From positions 1-64,000 of the forward strand of contig NZ_KE384314.1 in the NCBI RefSeq assembly GCF_000425145.1: DNA of 64,000 bases, given 5' to 3'. The translations under genes and the position numbers were made by a program. The DNA is from Pedobacter glucosidilyticus DSM 23534. GTDB taxonomy: Bacteria; Bacteroidota; Bacteroidia; Sphingobacteriales; Sphingobacteriaceae. A model generated the notes under the pieces. That model saw only the letters and a list, made by a program, of their open reading frames with translations. It was not told where the DNA came from and made no database searches. Shown piece by piece: positions 53,271 to 63,334 of the stretch (the stretch's first letter is position 1; every line of letters starts with the position of its first letter).

Positions 53271-54884
53271 TCAAGCTTTAGTTAATAATTGGTCTTCTTT
53301 ATAAGCTGGCGTTACCGGATGCTTGTTTAATAAATACTGCTTAGCTAAAGTTATAAAATTGCTTATTTGTTGGGCTTTCCATTCTTCATTTTGGTTTAAA
53401 ACCGATGCCATTAAATCTGCAACTTTAGGAGCCATTTCTATAGCCGCTTGCGCATCAACAAATAAAATACGCAATCTTCTAGCCAATACATCTTCTACGG
53501 TGCGGGCCATCTCGTTTTTAGTAACCCAAACTATTTCTGCTAAATAATGTGGGAATTTAGGATGTAGCAAAGCTTTTAAACTTGAATCTTGCTTCATAAG
53601 ATTCTGAATATATACCGCATCAAGACCGTAAAAATCTAAATGATTACCAAGTTTCTGGGTTGTACTTCCGTGGATAGCTAAGGCTTCTGTTTTACAATCT
53701 GCTTTTGATAATTGAGCAACCTGAATGACTTGATTGATGGTATCTTCTGCCATTTTACGGTAGGTAGTCCATTTGCCACCGGTAATGGTTACCAAGCCAG
53801 TATCACTTACAATAAGCTTATGACTTCTAGATATTTCTTTTGTTTTACCTGTATTTTTTGTTGGCGCAGCTAAAGGTCTTAAGCCCGCAAAAACGCTTAA
53901 TACATCTTTCTCGGTTGGCTTTTTAGCCAGATATAGCGCTGCCGTTTGTAAAATAAAATCTATTTCTTGTTGTAGTGCTTTTGGCTCGAGGCTGTTTTTA
54001 TCTAGCGGTGTATCTGTTGTACCTACTACTAGATAGTTATGCCATGGCACTGCAAAGAGTACCCTACCATCAGAAGTTTCTGGAATCATTAAGGCAGCAT
54101 CAGCAGGCATAAAAGATTTATCTAACACGATATGCACACCCTGACTAGGTCTTACCAAAGCTTTTGAGCCTGGTTTATCCATACTTAAAATATCATCAAC
54201 AAAAACTCCTGTAGCATTTATTACAGCTTTGGCTTTAATATTATAAGTAATTTGCGTCTCTAAATCTCTTACAGCAATACCATTAACCTTAGAACCAGAT
54301 TTAAGCAAGCCCTCTACCTTCATATAATTAAGTACAGTAGCGCCTTGTTCTATGGCGGTTTGCGCCATGTTTACTGCTAAGCGGGCATCATCAAACTGAC
54401 CATCATAATACTCTACACCACCTCTTAACTTCGTACTATCTAAACCTGGCAAAGCTTTCTCTACACTTTTTTTATTTAAGATAGTTGATGATCCAAAGCT
54501 AAACCTTCCGGATAACCAATCGTAAAGTTTTAAACCTACTACATATTTAAGCTGCTCAAAAACACTAAAACATGGTATAATAAAAGGTTGTTTTTTAACC
54601 AAGTGAGCTGCATTCCTTAATAACAAACCTCTTTCTCTTAAAGCCTCGTATACCAATGCCACATCTCCGGCTGCCAGATACCTAACACCGCCATGCACCA
54701 ATTTGGTACTTCTACTTGAGGTTCCCTTTGCAAAATCAGATTGCTCCACTAATAAGGTTTTAAAACCTCTTGAAGCAGCATCAACAGCACAACCTAAACC
54801 AGTTGCACCACCTCCTATCACCACAATATCCCACTGTATATCTTTTTCTAATTCTTTTACTTGGCCTTCTCTATTGCTATCCAT
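53271..54884 (-). CDS. glpD: FAD-dependent glycerol-3-phosphate dehydrogenase
   Basis: The 537-residue flavoprotein oxidises glycerol 3-phosphate to dihydroxyacetone phosphate and passes electrons to the quinone pool. The FAD motif [20 protein letters not shown], then [21 protein letters not shown] and [14 protein letters not shown], are characteristic of GlpD/GlpA. It is the first gene of the glp operon and lies divergent from the DeoR-type regulator. Its upstream region has direct repeats likely bound by that regulator. Confidence 0.96.
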   Translation of the reverse strand: MDSNREGQVKELEKDIQWDIVVIGGGATGLGCAVDAASRGFKTLLVEQSDFAKGTSSRSTKLVHGGVRYLAAGDVALVYEALRERGLLLRNAAHLVKKQPFIIPCFSVFEQLKYVVGLKLYDWLSGRFSFGSSTILNKKSVEKALPGLDSTKLRGGVEYYDGQFDDARLAVNMAQTAIEQGATVLNYMKVEGLLKSGSKVNGIAVRDLETQITYNIKAKAVINATGVFVDDILSMDKPGSKALVRPSQGVHIVLDKSFMPADAALMIPETSDGRVLFAVPWHNYLVVGTTDTPLDKNSLEPKALQQEIDFILQTAALYLAKKPTEKDVLSVFAGLRPLAAPTKNTGKTKEISRSHKLIVSDTGLVTITGGKWTTYRKMAEDTINQVIQVAQLSKADCKTEALAIHGSTTQKLGNHLDFYGLDAVYIQNLMKQDSSLKALLHPKFPHYLAEIVWVTKNEMARTVEDVLARRLRILFVDAQAAIEMAPKVADLMASVLNQNEEWKAQQISNFITLAKQYLLNKHPVTPAYKEDQLLTKA

Positions 54885-54891
54885 AATTTAA

Positions 54892-54942
54892 AAATCGAAA
54901 GTAAATCGAAACACTAAACAATTATAAGAAAATAAATCGAAA
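54892..54942 (-). promoter_or_regulatory. Candidate glpD operator and promoter
   Basis: AAATCGAAW boxes (TTTCGATTT on the minus strand) occur at 54892-54900, 54903-54911 and 54934-54942, spaced 11 and 31 bp, about one and three helical turns. A -7-like TATAATTG (minus strand, 54919-54926, one base off TAnnTTTG) lies between them. TTTCGATTT-type repeats are typical DeoR-family operators (TTTCRTTTY in AgaR). Their place in the glpD promoter beside a divergent DeoR-type gene supports repression by it. Confidence 0.6.
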
Positions 54943-55074
54943 TAAAAAAGAACAAATAAAAATAAAAAGAAAACCTTAATGCATTGAAAAGAGATTAGAA
55001 AATATTTTGATAACCTATAAAACATTTTCTTTTTATATTTAATTATTACCTTAGAAAATCAAAAAATTAGTGTA

Positions 55075-55839
55075 ATGATAAATATTGCAGAACGCCATCA
55101 GTTTATTTTGAATAAACTTCAAAAAGAAGAGTATATAGCCGTAGTAGATTTGTGTAAAGAACTTGATGTATCTCCTGTAACGATTAGAAAAGATTTAAAG
55201 TTACTAGAGGAAAAAAACTTACTCTTCAAAACGCATGGTGGAGCAACATTACAGAACCCATACACTATAGATAGGCCTGTTAATGAAAAAGAGAAAATTC
55301 AATCTCTGGAGAAGGTTAAAATTGCATCAACTGCAGCAGCAACGATACAGGAGAACGATGCTTTAATTATTGCATCTGGCACTACTGTTTTAGCTTTAGC
55401 AAGGGCTATTCCTGCAAACATGCATCTTACAGTTGTTACAGCAGCTTTAAACGTGGCGCTAGAATTAACTAGGCACCAAAACATTGAAGTTATGCAATTG
55501 GGTGGTTTATTAAGAAAAAGTTCTTCATCTGTTACGGGTTCTTATGCAGAAACCATTTTAAAAGATTTTTTCTGTAATAAGCTTTTTTTAGGTGTTGATG
55601 GTATTGATTTAGAATTTGGTTTAACCACAACCAGTTCTATGGAAGCTCAGTTAAACAGAGAAATGATAAAAGTTGCCCAAAAAACCATTGTTTTGGCCGA
55701 TTCTACAAAATTTGGTAAAAGAGGGTTTGGCAAAATTTGTCCAATTGATGAAATAGACCATATCATTACAGATAGCGGTATATCTGCTTCAACTTTACAG
55801 GCTTTAGAAAGTATGGGTATACATGTTACTGTTGTTTAA
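55075..55839 (+). CDS. glpR: DeoR/GlpR-family transcriptional repressor
   Basis: The 254-residue protein has an N-terminal winged helix (ERHQFILNKLQKEEYIAVVD, then DVSPVTIRKDLKLLEE) and a DeoR sensor domain with ASGTTVLALARAI, GGLLRKSSSSVTG and LGVDGIDLEFGLTT. In this family a sugar phosphate relieves repression; here glycerol 3-phosphate is the likely effector because the gene is divergent from glpD-glpK-glpF across 190 bp. The symbol is inferred from context. Confidence 0.85.
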   Translation: MINIAERHQFILNKLQKEEYIAVVDLCKELDVSPVTIRKDLKLLEEKNLLFKTHGGATLQNPYTIDRPVNEKEKIQSLEKVKIASTAAATIQENDALIIASGTTVLALARAIPANMHLTVVTAALNVALELTRHQNIEVMQLGGLLRKSSSSVTGSYAETILKDFFCNKLFLGVDGIDLEFGLTTTSSMEAQLNREMIKVAQKTIVLADSTKFGKRGFGKICPIDEIDHIITDSGISASTLQALESMGIHVTVV

Positions 55840-55862
55840 TTATTTATCAGAAATAAAAAAAA

Positions 55863-55890
55863 CAGCGCCCTCCTAAAAAGAGAAGCGCTG
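55863..55890 (-). terminator. Terminator of the Gfo/Idh gene, shared convergent region
   Basis: CAGCGC / GCGCTG arms with a 16-nt interior are followed on the minus strand by TTTTTTTT. It ends the minus-strand Gfo/Idh transcript 25 bp after its stop. On the plus strand no T-run follows, so it is a weaker stop for the DeoR-type gene. Confidence 0.8.
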
Positions 55891-55914
55891 TGGTTATACA
55901 TCTCCAAACTAAAT

Positions 55915-57303
55915 TTAAATCTTAATATCCATTATCTTACCGGTTTTTCTACTTTCTTCGGCCATAAAACTCATGATATGGCTTTCGATAGATTCATCAA
56001 TAGTAGAAGTTAAAATACTAGCATTTTGCTGACCTACGGCTTGCACAAAATCTTTAACCAAAAGCCAATCGCCACCACCATGACCACTGTTTTTATAACC
56101 CTCAACATCTTCTACTTTAGGTATAAATTTAACCGATTTACCTGTTCTAAAGTCACTTACAACTAATTCTTCCATATCGCCAACCATATCTCCCATAGTT
56201 CCCATAATACGGGTTCTTCTTCCGTGGTATGATGTGAAAGCTTCCATAGAGAAACTTGCCGTAACACTATCAGCAAACTGGATACTGGTAACATAATGAT
56301 CTGGCTGGTCGTTCTCCATACGGTAAACACACCTGCCATAATTGGTAGTCTTTAAACGTTCCATAATCACATCTGCGTGTTTAGTTTTATCCTCAGGTAA
56401 ATCTAAAACACCTAATCTTTTCCTCTTTTCGTAGTACTCTTTTATAGCAGAATAAGGGCATTCTCTTTCTACCTTACAACCATCCGTACAACGGGCAGTA
56501 CTTCCTTCCGGTGCATTTTCCTTTTTAAACCATTTCAAATCGCCCATGGCAACTATTTTTTGACTTGGTTTATTAATAATCCATTTAATGATATCTAAAT
56601 CATGGCAAGATTTTGCCAAAATAATAGGTGTTGTTTGCTTTGCATTATGCCAATTACCTCTTACGTAAGAATGTGCCATGTGTGTATGTTCTATTGGCTC
56701 AAAGTGCTGAATGCTCACTACCTCACCAATAGCTCCCTGCGCTATCAAATCTCTCATTTTAACAAAATAAGGTGCATACCTCAACACATGACAAACTGCA
56801 ACAATTCTACCCTTCTTTTTAGCCAAACTTAAGATAGCTCTGCATTCTTTTTCTGTTGGTGCAATAGGCTTTTCAAGTAAAATATCATAACCCATTTCTA
56901 GGGCTTTCATACAAGGTGCATAATGTAAATCGTCTGGGGTAGAGATGATAACAGCATCAGCAAACTTGGGTTGTTTAAAAACATCTTCCCAAGTCTTAAA
57001 TCTATTTTTATCTGCTATTTGATGTTGTTTTGCGTATTTCTGATTTCTAAAACTGTTTGGCTCTGCTACACCAATAATATCTAATTGATCTGGAAATTTA
57101 GCTGCAAAATTACCATAAACTGTACCTCTGTTGCCAGCCCCAATGGTAATGGCTGTTACTGCCTTACTAAGAGGCTTATGTAATAAATTTGGCTTGCTGT
57201 TATACAAAAAAGAATCATTAGCCAATTTTGCAATAACCTCTGTGCTGATCACTGAAGCACCCAAAGAGATGCTTATTGTTTTTAATAGATTTCTACGATT
57301 CAT
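55915..57303 (-). CDS. Gfo/Idh/MocA oxidoreductase with Cys cluster and signal
   Basis: The 462-residue protein begins MNRRNLLKTISISLGASVIS, a Tat-like signal. The Rossmann segment AITIGAGNRGTVYGNF, ISTPDDLHYAPC, LLEKPIAPTEKEC with the catalytic Lys, and AVCHVLRYAPYF follow. A mid-region motif RCTDGCKVERECPYSA could bind a metal or form disulfides. The C-terminal HGGGDWLLVKDFVQAV is typical of a Bacteroidota subgroup related to GH109-like proteins. The substrate is unknown. It stands between the regulator and the phospholipase D-like gene. Confidence 0.87.
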   Translation of the reverse strand: MNRRNLLKTISISLGASVISTEVIAKLANDSFLYNSKPNLLHKPLSKAVTAITIGAGNRGTVYGNFAAKFPDQLDIIGVAEPNSFRNQKYAKQHQIADKNRFKTWEDVFKQPKFADAVIISTPDDLHYAPCMKALEMGYDILLEKPIAPTEKECRAILSLAKKKGRIVAVCHVLRYAPYFVKMRDLIAQGAIGEVVSIQHFEPIEHTHMAHSYVRGNWHNAKQTTPIILAKSCHDLDIIKWIINKPSQKIVAMGDLKWFKKENAPEGSTARCTDGCKVERECPYSAIKEYYEKRKRLGVLDLPEDKTKHADVIMERLKTTNYGRCVYRMENDQPDHYVTSIQFADSVTASFSMEAFTSYHGRRTRIMGTMGDMVGDMEELVVSDFRTGKSVKFIPKVEDVEGYKNSGHGGGDWLLVKDFVQAVGQQNASILTSTIDESIESHIMSFMAEESRKTGKIMDIKI

Positions 57304-57390
57304 GAATTAGGTTTTATAATTTTTTTTAAAAGTTAGCTTAAATAAAAATAAAAAAAATTATTATGACTAAGAAAGATTCTTATTTAGAAT

Positions 57391-60264
57391 TTAGATTGCT
57401 ATAAATTTTATTGTATAATTTTCCTGTAATTTATCTAACCTTAATACATACACACCTTTAACTAAATTGATAGGTAATATTATCTTATTTAAGCCCGAAC
57501 TTAATTTTACCTTTTCTGACAAAAGTTGCTTCCCTGATATGTCGAAAATACTTAAATAACCTTCATCTACCTCTTGTTGATTTATAAAAGCTATCACTTT
57601 AACATCATCGGCATAAGCCTTTAACTCATTGGTTAACAAACCATAATTTACAACTTTGATTTCAGATAATGTAGCATCACCATTAAAATCTACCTGTTTA
57701 AGTTGATAATAATTGTTTCCTATTTCAGGATTTATATCTGTATAGTTGTATATAGAAATCCCATCTTTTGTCCCTTGACCCTGTATAGTGCTCAGTAAAA
57801 TCCAGTTTTTAGCATCGCTTGATTTTAAAATTTTAAAATGGGAATTGTTTTTTTCTGATGATGTGCTCCAATTTAAGTTTACTTGTGTGGCTTGTTTAAC
57901 TACTTCAAATTTATTTAAGACTACCGGTAATGATGTTGATACAGCTGTGCCTGCAATGGTAAATACATCATCAGAAGATGTTTCTGATAAACCAAAAGCA
58001 AAAGAGCCACCCGTAGATGTATAACCCCAAGAATAAATTCTGAATTTGATATTTTTAGCGCCTTCAATATTTTGTAAAGCAGCTATACCAGATATATCTA
58101 TAGGGTCTTGTGAAATACCTCCAGCAAAAGTATTTGAGAAAGCTATGGTTGGGCTTACATCTAAAAAAGTACCTCCATTAATGCTGTATTGGATAATATA
58201 ATTTCTAGCGCCAGCACTAGACCGTCTTAACTTAGCATAAATGGTCTTAATAGAAACTTTATAATTGGCTAGTACATTAACATCAAACTCTACATAACTA
58301 TTATTGGCAATAGCACTGGTTTTATCTGTAACAATTGCAAAATTTAGGTTTGCATTTGTTCTAGAACTAAAACCTTTTGATAAGGAAGATGCTTCTAAAC
58401 CGCCGCCTCTAATCATACTTGAAGAAGCAATAGCGCTAGAACGAGTAGTTGAAGTAAAAGAAGCCGTTTCTCCACTTAAAGCATTAGCCCCCCAACTGAT
58501 GAGTAAATTATCATCAGAAATATTAGCTAAATCTCCTCTAATGGAGAGTACGTTTACATCAGTTGTGGAACTTTGTCCAAAAGCAAAAGTTCCAGCTCTG
58601 GTACCTTCGCCATATATATACAACCTTATTTTTACTAATTCATCAGGTCTGATATCTTGCAAATAAACAATATTACTTACATTAATGGGGTCTAAATAAT
58701 ACCCAGTACTAGTGGTATTGACATTAATTTCTGAACCAACATTAGTAACAGGTCCTCCATTTAAAATATAAGTCCATTGCATTTTTGTTGCACCATTTGC
58801 AGTTCTTCTAATCTTGGCAGAAATCTCTGATAAAGAAATAGATTTCCCGGGCAATGGCTTTATTGAAAACTCATAATACTCATTTCTATCTTTAGCCTCA
58901 TTTAAAGTAGTAGTTAGTATACCCGAACCTAAATCTACTTTAACTGATGAAAAACCTTTAGAAAGTGCAAAGTACAAAAGGCCACTCCCTCTTGTTATTT
59001 TTGAGCTTAACATACCCGATGAATATGTTGTAGGATACTCAGAAAATTGGTCTGCACTTGCAATAGCATTTAAATCCCAAGCTAATAATTGAACTGATGG
59101 AACAACAGTTTTTAACCCCTCAAAATAATTATGGTATTGATTAAATAACGGAGAATTTAACAAGTAAACCAATACCTCATTATTAGCTTTTAGTGCCGGG
59201 TCTGTATAATTATGAGAACCTGTAATAATCACTTTTGAATTAGCCTGGCCTTTCCAGGTACCTTCTATCAGCATGATTTTAGCATGGATATTAAATTTAG
59301 CATCGCTACCACTTTCTAGGTTAAATATCCTTACTGTTGCGCCTAATTGTTGCAACTGTCTTAATTTTGATTGTACCTGAGTTCCTGCTGCATCTTTTGC
59401 GTAAACTTCTATAGTTGCCCCTTGATTTTTAAGAGCAATTAATTTATCAGCTATAGCAACTCTTAAATCAGACCAATCAGACATGGCAATTCTAATTTTA
59501 GCATTTGCTACATCTGTAATAGCATTTAAATTTTCTAAAACGTTATCCTGCCCAATAAAGCTACCACCAGAAATCTTTGGAAAAAATTCGGCTCTTAAGC
59601 CATTAGCCACATCCTCAAAAACATCATAGTTGAAATTGTTTTTCATTCCTGAAGCAGCATTATTACGCATCACTTGCCAATTATTTAAAAAAGCATTGTA
59701 GATACCCGCATGATTAAATGTTATAGCATCTTGAACTTTTCTAGCATCAGAAGAAGTAAAGTTGTGCGATGTCTGAAATGTAACATTACTTACTAAACCA
59801 GCATTTGTATTTACTTTAGAAAATAAAGCATACTTATGATGGTTGATAGAAAGCGTACTTACATCGTTAACGGTAGATACTACCTCAGATGCAGCTAAAT
59901 TTGTTTGCAACCATGGTAAAGATGTAGCATTGGTTTCTTGACTATCAGATCTACTCATATCTACCAATATTTTGATATTCACTCCTCTAGTTTCTGCATT
60001 CTTTAATGCATCCATCAAAGGCTGATAATTAATCAGATAAATAGATATCCTAATTTGCTCTCCGGCGGGTGTGTTATCAACCAGAGAAATTAACCTATCC
60101 AAGATAACGGTAGAAGTACCTTCTCTAGCAATAGTAGATGCATTGGTAAAAAGCACCTCTGGAAATGTAATATTAACCTGTGCTTTTAGGGCTGAATTCA
60201 TCATGCTAAACATCATGAATAACACACTAGTTTTTAGTAGTAATTTTCTTATCATATTCTTCAT
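57391..60264 (-). CDS. Secreted phospholipase D-like protein with T9SS sorting domain
   Basis: The 957-residue protein has a signal peptide (ending ALKAQ, about residue 29), two PLD-like halves (about 30-200 and 210-390), two related beta domains (about 410-590 and 600-785, both containing a KGFSS and an FAFG element) and a T9SS sorting domain. The HKD motifs are non-canonical: half one has His142 and Lys144 but Ser149 in place of Asp, and half two has His327 and Lys329 with Glu334. Both halves keep the HNFT/HNYT element after Ser. It may still cut phosphodiesters or be a nuclease or lipase remnant. The glpQ-glpT genes next to it suggest a phosphodiester substrate. Confidence 0.85.
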   Translation of the reverse strand: MKNMIRKLLLKTSVLFMMFSMMNSALKAQVNITFPEVLFTNASTIAREGTSTVILDRLISLVDNTPAGEQIRISIYLINYQPLMDALKNAETRGVNIKILVDMSRSDSQETNATSLPWLQTNLAASEVVSTVNDVSTLSINHHKYALFSKVNTNAGLVSNVTFQTSHNFTSSDARKVQDAITFNHAGIYNAFLNNWQVMRNNAASGMKNNFNYDVFEDVANGLRAEFFPKISGGSFIGQDNVLENLNAITDVANAKIRIAMSDWSDLRVAIADKLIALKNQGATIEVYAKDAAGTQVQSKLRQLQQLGATVRIFNLESGSDAKFNIHAKIMLIEGTWKGQANSKVIITGSHNYTDPALKANNEVLVYLLNSPLFNQYHNYFEGLKTVVPSVQLLAWDLNAIASADQFSEYPTTYSSGMLSSKITRGSGLLYFALSKGFSSVKVDLGSGILTTTLNEAKDRNEYYEFSIKPLPGKSISLSEISAKIRRTANGATKMQWTYILNGGPVTNVGSEINVNTTSTGYYLDPINVSNIVYLQDIRPDELVKIRLYIYGEGTRAGTFAFGQSSTTDVNVLSIRGDLANISDDNLLISWGANALSGETASFTSTTRSSAIASSSMIRGGGLEASSLSKGFSSRTNANLNFAIVTDKTSAIANNSYVEFDVNVLANYKVSIKTIYAKLRRSSAGARNYIIQYSINGGTFLDVSPTIAFSNTFAGGISQDPIDISGIAALQNIEGAKNIKFRIYSWGYTSTGGSFAFGLSETSSDDVFTIAGTAVSTSLPVVLNKFEVVKQATQVNLNWSTSSEKNNSHFKILKSSDAKNWILLSTIQGQGTKDGISIYNYTDINPEIGNNYYQLKQVDFNGDATLSEIKVVNYGLLTNELKAYADDVKVIAFINQQEVDEGYLSIFDISGKQLLSEKVKLSSGLNKIILPINLVKGVYVLRLDKLQENYTIKFIAI

Positions 60265-60332
60265 TTAATTATATAATATTTTGATTTACAATTGTTTATA
60301 CAGATAATTGCTTCTGAATTTTAGACATAATA

Positions 60333-60369
60333 AAGGACCCTCAAGGGTTTTTAGCCCTCAAGAAACCTT
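60333..60369 (-). terminator. Hairpin after glpT
   Basis: On the minus strand AAGGTTTCTTGAGGG and CCCTTGAGGGTCCTT can form a 15-position stem with several G-U wobbles and one mismatch, loop CTAAAAA, followed by TATTATG. It lies about 120 bp after the glpT stop, so it probably ends the glpQ-glpT transcript or marks its 3' end. The direct duplication CTTGAGGG is also visible. Confidence 0.5.
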
Positions 60370-60488
60370 ATAAGTAATATGTGTTAATTGTTATTTCCTA
60401 ATATGAGTATGTAATCCAGCTACCAAGCCAATAAAAGATGTAAAATCTAATTTTGCGGTTTACATTTTCTTTAGCTTTACATTAAAAA

Positions 60489-61823
60489 TTATATCGTTGA
60501 TAATCGTTTAATTTCATCTTTCCAAGTTAATAAGCTTAAGAATATGGTTAAAACGCAAGCCATTACCAAAACGTAAAAACCTCCGTCCCAACCCCAAGCA
60601 TCCACAATGTAACCTATAGCAATATTGGCAAATACAGAACCACCTAAGTATCCAAACAAGCCTGTAAAACCTGCGGCTGTACCTGCTGCTTTTTTAGGCA
60701 CCAAGTCTAAGGCCTGCACACCTATTAACATCACCGGGCCATAAATAAGAAACCCTATTACAATCAAAGAAATATTATCTATCATCGGGTTTCCGGGCGG
60801 GTTTTTCCAGTAAACCAATACAGCTACCAATACAAAAAACATAAAAACAATGGTTGCTGGCACTCTTCTACCATTAAAAACCTTATCGCTTAACCAACCG
60901 CAAAGCAAGGTTCCCGGAATACCAGCATATTCATAAGCAAAATATGCCCAGCCAGACTCAGACATAGAAAAACCTTTTACTTCCTTTAAATAAGTTGGTG
61001 CCCAATCTAATACACCATACCTTACCAGATAAACAAAAACATTGGCTATAGCTATAAACCATAAAGCTTTGTTAAAAAGCACATAATCTAAAAAAATACG
61101 CTTGGCGCTGAGTTCTCTTTCCGCTTCCGGAGAAGCCTCTCCTTCATTTTTATAAATCTCAATAGGTGGCAAACCACAAGATTGTGGTGTATCTCTTACT
61201 AAAATATATGCAAGTATGGCAATTGCCAATGCAATAAAACCTGGGAAATAGAAATTGCTATGCCAATCGTTAAAAATAGCTAAACCTAAAATGGCTAAAG
61301 GCCCAATAAGACCTCCCCCTACATTATGCGCAACATTCCAAATGGACATTTTAACTCCTCTTTCTTTCTTAGAAAACCAATGTACCATCACGCGTCCGCA
61401 TGCCGGCCAACCCATTCCTTGAAACCACCCATTAAGAAACAATAAGGTAAACATGATAGCGATAGAGCTTGTAGCAAAAGGAAAAAAGCCCATCAAAATC
61501 ATGGTAAAGGCAGATAACATCAGCCCAAGAGCTAGAAATTTGCGGGCATCACTTCGGTCTGATACGTTACCCATCAAAAACTTACTCATTCCGTAAGCAA
61601 TAGAAACTCCTGATAATGCTAAACCTAAATCTCCTTTAGAATAGCCCTGCTCAATTAAGTTAGGTATAGCCAAAGAGAAATTTTTCCTAACTAAATAGTA
61701 ACCTGCATAGCCAATAAAAATCCCTAAAAAAACCTTCCACCTTAACTGTTTATAGGTTGGGTCTATTTTTTGTTCTTGTATAAGAGGTTGATGCTTTGCC
61801 GGGTCTAAAAAAGATAATTTCAT
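60489..61823 (-). CDS. glpT: Glycerol-3-phosphate:phosphate antiporter
   Basis: The 444-residue MFS protein matches the organophosphate antiporter family closely: [18 protein letters not shown] with Arg46, [26 protein letters not shown] with His166 and [13 protein letters not shown] with Arg268. These align with Arg45, His165 and Arg269, the substrate-binding residues of E. coli GlpT. It imports glycerol 3-phosphate released by GlpQ and is 22 bp downstream of glpQ. Confidence 0.95.
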   Translation of the reverse strand: MKLSFLDPAKHQPLIQEQKIDPTYKQLRWKVFLGIFIGYAGYYLVRKNFSLAIPNLIEQGYSKGDLGLALSGVSIAYGMSKFLMGNVSDRSDARKFLALGLMLSAFTMILMGFFPFATSSIAIMFTLLFLNGWFQGMGWPACGRVMVHWFSKKERGVKMSIWNVAHNVGGGLIGPLAILGLAIFNDWHSNFYFPGFIALAIAILAYILVRDTPQSCGLPPIEIYKNEGEASPEAERELSAKRIFLDYVLFNKALWFIAIANVFVYLVRYGVLDWAPTYLKEVKGFSMSESGWAYFAYEYAGIPGTLLCGWLSDKVFNGRRVPATIVFMFFVLVAVLVYWKNPPGNPMIDNISLIVIGFLIYGPVMLIGVQALDLVPKKAAGTAAGFTGLFGYLGGSVFANIAIGYIVDAWGWDGGFYVLVMACVLTIFLSLLTWKDEIKRLSTI

Positions 61824-61845
61824 GTATCTTAAAGATAATTAGCTA

Positions 61846-62700
61846 TTAAAATAAGTTTGGATAATCGGATATAATACCATCAACACCTAAAGCTTTTAAC
61901 TTTTCTATCTCTTCTTTGGTATTAACTGTCCAAGGTATTACTTTTATACCTTGCTTTTTACAAGCCTCTATCATTTCTTTTGTTACCAATTTGTAAGCAG
62001 GACTATAAATAGCAGGCTTAAAGCTTAAATCTTTAAGATGATTTTCTAGAGACCCTTTAGAAACCAAATAAGCAGTTTTTACTTGCGGATATTTTTGATG
62101 AACGATTTCTAAAGAGCGAGGATCAAAAGATTGTATAATTAATCTATCTATTATGCCTTTTTTCTTTATGACTTTCATTAAACGCTTCACAAACTCCTCT
62201 GGTGCTGGGTGTAATTCTCCATCACCTTTTGGAGTAATCTTGGTTTCCATATTATAATGAGGTGCCGGATAGCCTTTTTCTTTAGCATAAGCCTCAGAAG
62301 CGTCAATTAAATCCTCAAGAAGTGGGATATTTACTTTCAGTTTCTTTTGCTCTGGAAATAAAGGATGAAATTTAGAACCTACATCGTAAGTTTTTATTTC
62401 TGCGTAGTTCATTTGATAAAGCTTTAAACCTTTTCCTTTAGGTATTTCCTTACCATTTTGATCTAAAGCAAATACATCAGAAATATAGGGATCATGAGAA
62501 ACTAATACCTTTTTATCTTTACTGATAGCAATATCCATTTCTAAAGTAACACCATAATCGAGTGCTAATTTCATGGCCGGAATAGTATTTTCTGGCATTA
62601 ACCCTCTACTTCCACGGTGCCCTTGTTTATCAAAATTTGCCTGTGCCATGCTAACAAGGTTAGAAAAAATCAATAATAAAGCTAATACTAAATTTCTCAT
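61846..62700 (-). CDS. glpQ: Periplasmic glycerophosphodiester phosphodiesterase
   Basis: The 284-residue protein has a signal peptide (MRNLVLALLLIFSNLVSMAQ). GDPD motifs follow: GHRGSRGLMPENT with His28, Arg29 and Glu37, then Glu54 and Asp56 in LEMDIAIS, and catalytic His69 in VSHDPY. It hydrolyses glycerophosphodiesters to glycerol 3-phosphate and an alcohol in the periplasm. Adjacent glpT takes up the product. A 14-bp palindrome lies 8 bp upstream of its start. Confidence 0.95.
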   Translation of the reverse strand: MRNLVLALLLIFSNLVSMAQANFDKQGHRGSRGLMPENTIPAMKLALDYGVTLEMDIAISKDKKVLVSHDPYISDVFALDQNGKEIPKGKGLKLYQMNYAEIKTYDVGSKFHPLFPEQKKLKVNIPLLEDLIDASEAYAKEKGYPAPHYNMETKITPKGDGELHPAPEEFVKRLMKVIKKKGIIDRLIIQSFDPRSLEIVHQKYPQVKTAYLVSKGSLENHLKDLSFKPAIYSPAYKLVTKEMIEACKKQGIKVIPWTVNTKEEIEKLKALGVDGIISDYPNLF

Positions 62701-62708
62701 TTATTTAA

Positions 62709-62722
62709 ATTGTATATACAAT
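62709..62722. promoter_or_regulatory. 14-bp perfect palindrome before glpQ
   Basis: ATTGTATATACAAT is a perfect palindrome 8 bp upstream of the glpQ ATG. An A-rich tract with CAAAAAGAAA repeats lies just beyond and resembles AACAAATAAAAATAAAAAG in the glpD upstream region. These could be shared control elements, but A-rich sequence is common here. Confidence 0.35.
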
Positions 62723-62833
62723 GCTAAACAAAAAGAAACAAATAAAAAAATAAAATAATAAATAAAAACAAAAAGAAAACAAAAAGATAATGATTATTTA
62801 ATAATAGCTCTAATATGAAATGCCTAATAATAA

Positions 62834-63277
62834 CTACCGTTTATAAAAAATATAATCGGTATTAATAGGCTCTAAGCCTATTGATTTAAATTCTGTTGCA
62901 ATTTGCGCTCTGTGGTAATTAGAATGATTGATGACATGAAACAAGATATCGCATACACTACTATTAAATTCTATTCCATTACTTGTTTTGTAATTGAGGA
63001 CAATACTAAGGTCGAAATCCTCTATAATTTGTAAAGTTTGCTGATAGTTTACAGCATTAATATTTGGTAAATCAACAAGCAAATGAACATCCCAAACACC
63101 AAAGCTAGTAACTTGAGACTTTATTCTTTTATTCCATATATGGTGTGCATTTAATATGTGGCTATAAAGTTTAATAGCTTTTTCAGAAAGCTTATCAGGA
63201 TGTTCATTATAGACACTCTCTAATTTTGTATTGGCGTAATTATTATAATCAAATAATTCTTTAAAAAAGGATTTCAT
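62834..63277 (-). CDS. DinB-fold protein
   Basis: The 147-residue protein has the DinB four-helix pattern: an N-terminal YNNYANTKL helix, LNAHHIWNKR and the C-terminal HVINHSNYHRAQIATEF with the His residues that bind a metal in this family. DinB/YfiT-like proteins are often metal-dependent thiol transferases; the particular reaction is unknown here. It is a lone gene between glpQ and the HepT/MntA pair. Confidence 0.82.
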   Translation of the reverse strand: MKSFFKELFDYNNYANTKLESVYNEHPDKLSEKAIKLYSHILNAHHIWNKRIKSQVTSFGVWDVHLLVDLPNINAVNYQQTLQIIEDFDLSIVLNYKTSNGIEFNSSVCDILFHVINHSNYHRAQIATEFKSIGLEPINTDYIFYKR

Positions 63278-63334
63278 AAAATCGAATGAATAGAAGTAAT
63301 TTAAGAAGTATAAGGGTTATATGTTTTGTAAAAG

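Noticed and set aside
58304-58666. 120-codon open frame on the plus strand
   Set aside because: It lies wholly inside the phospholipase D-like gene on the opposite strand, shows no family motif, and is best explained as a codon-usage shadow.
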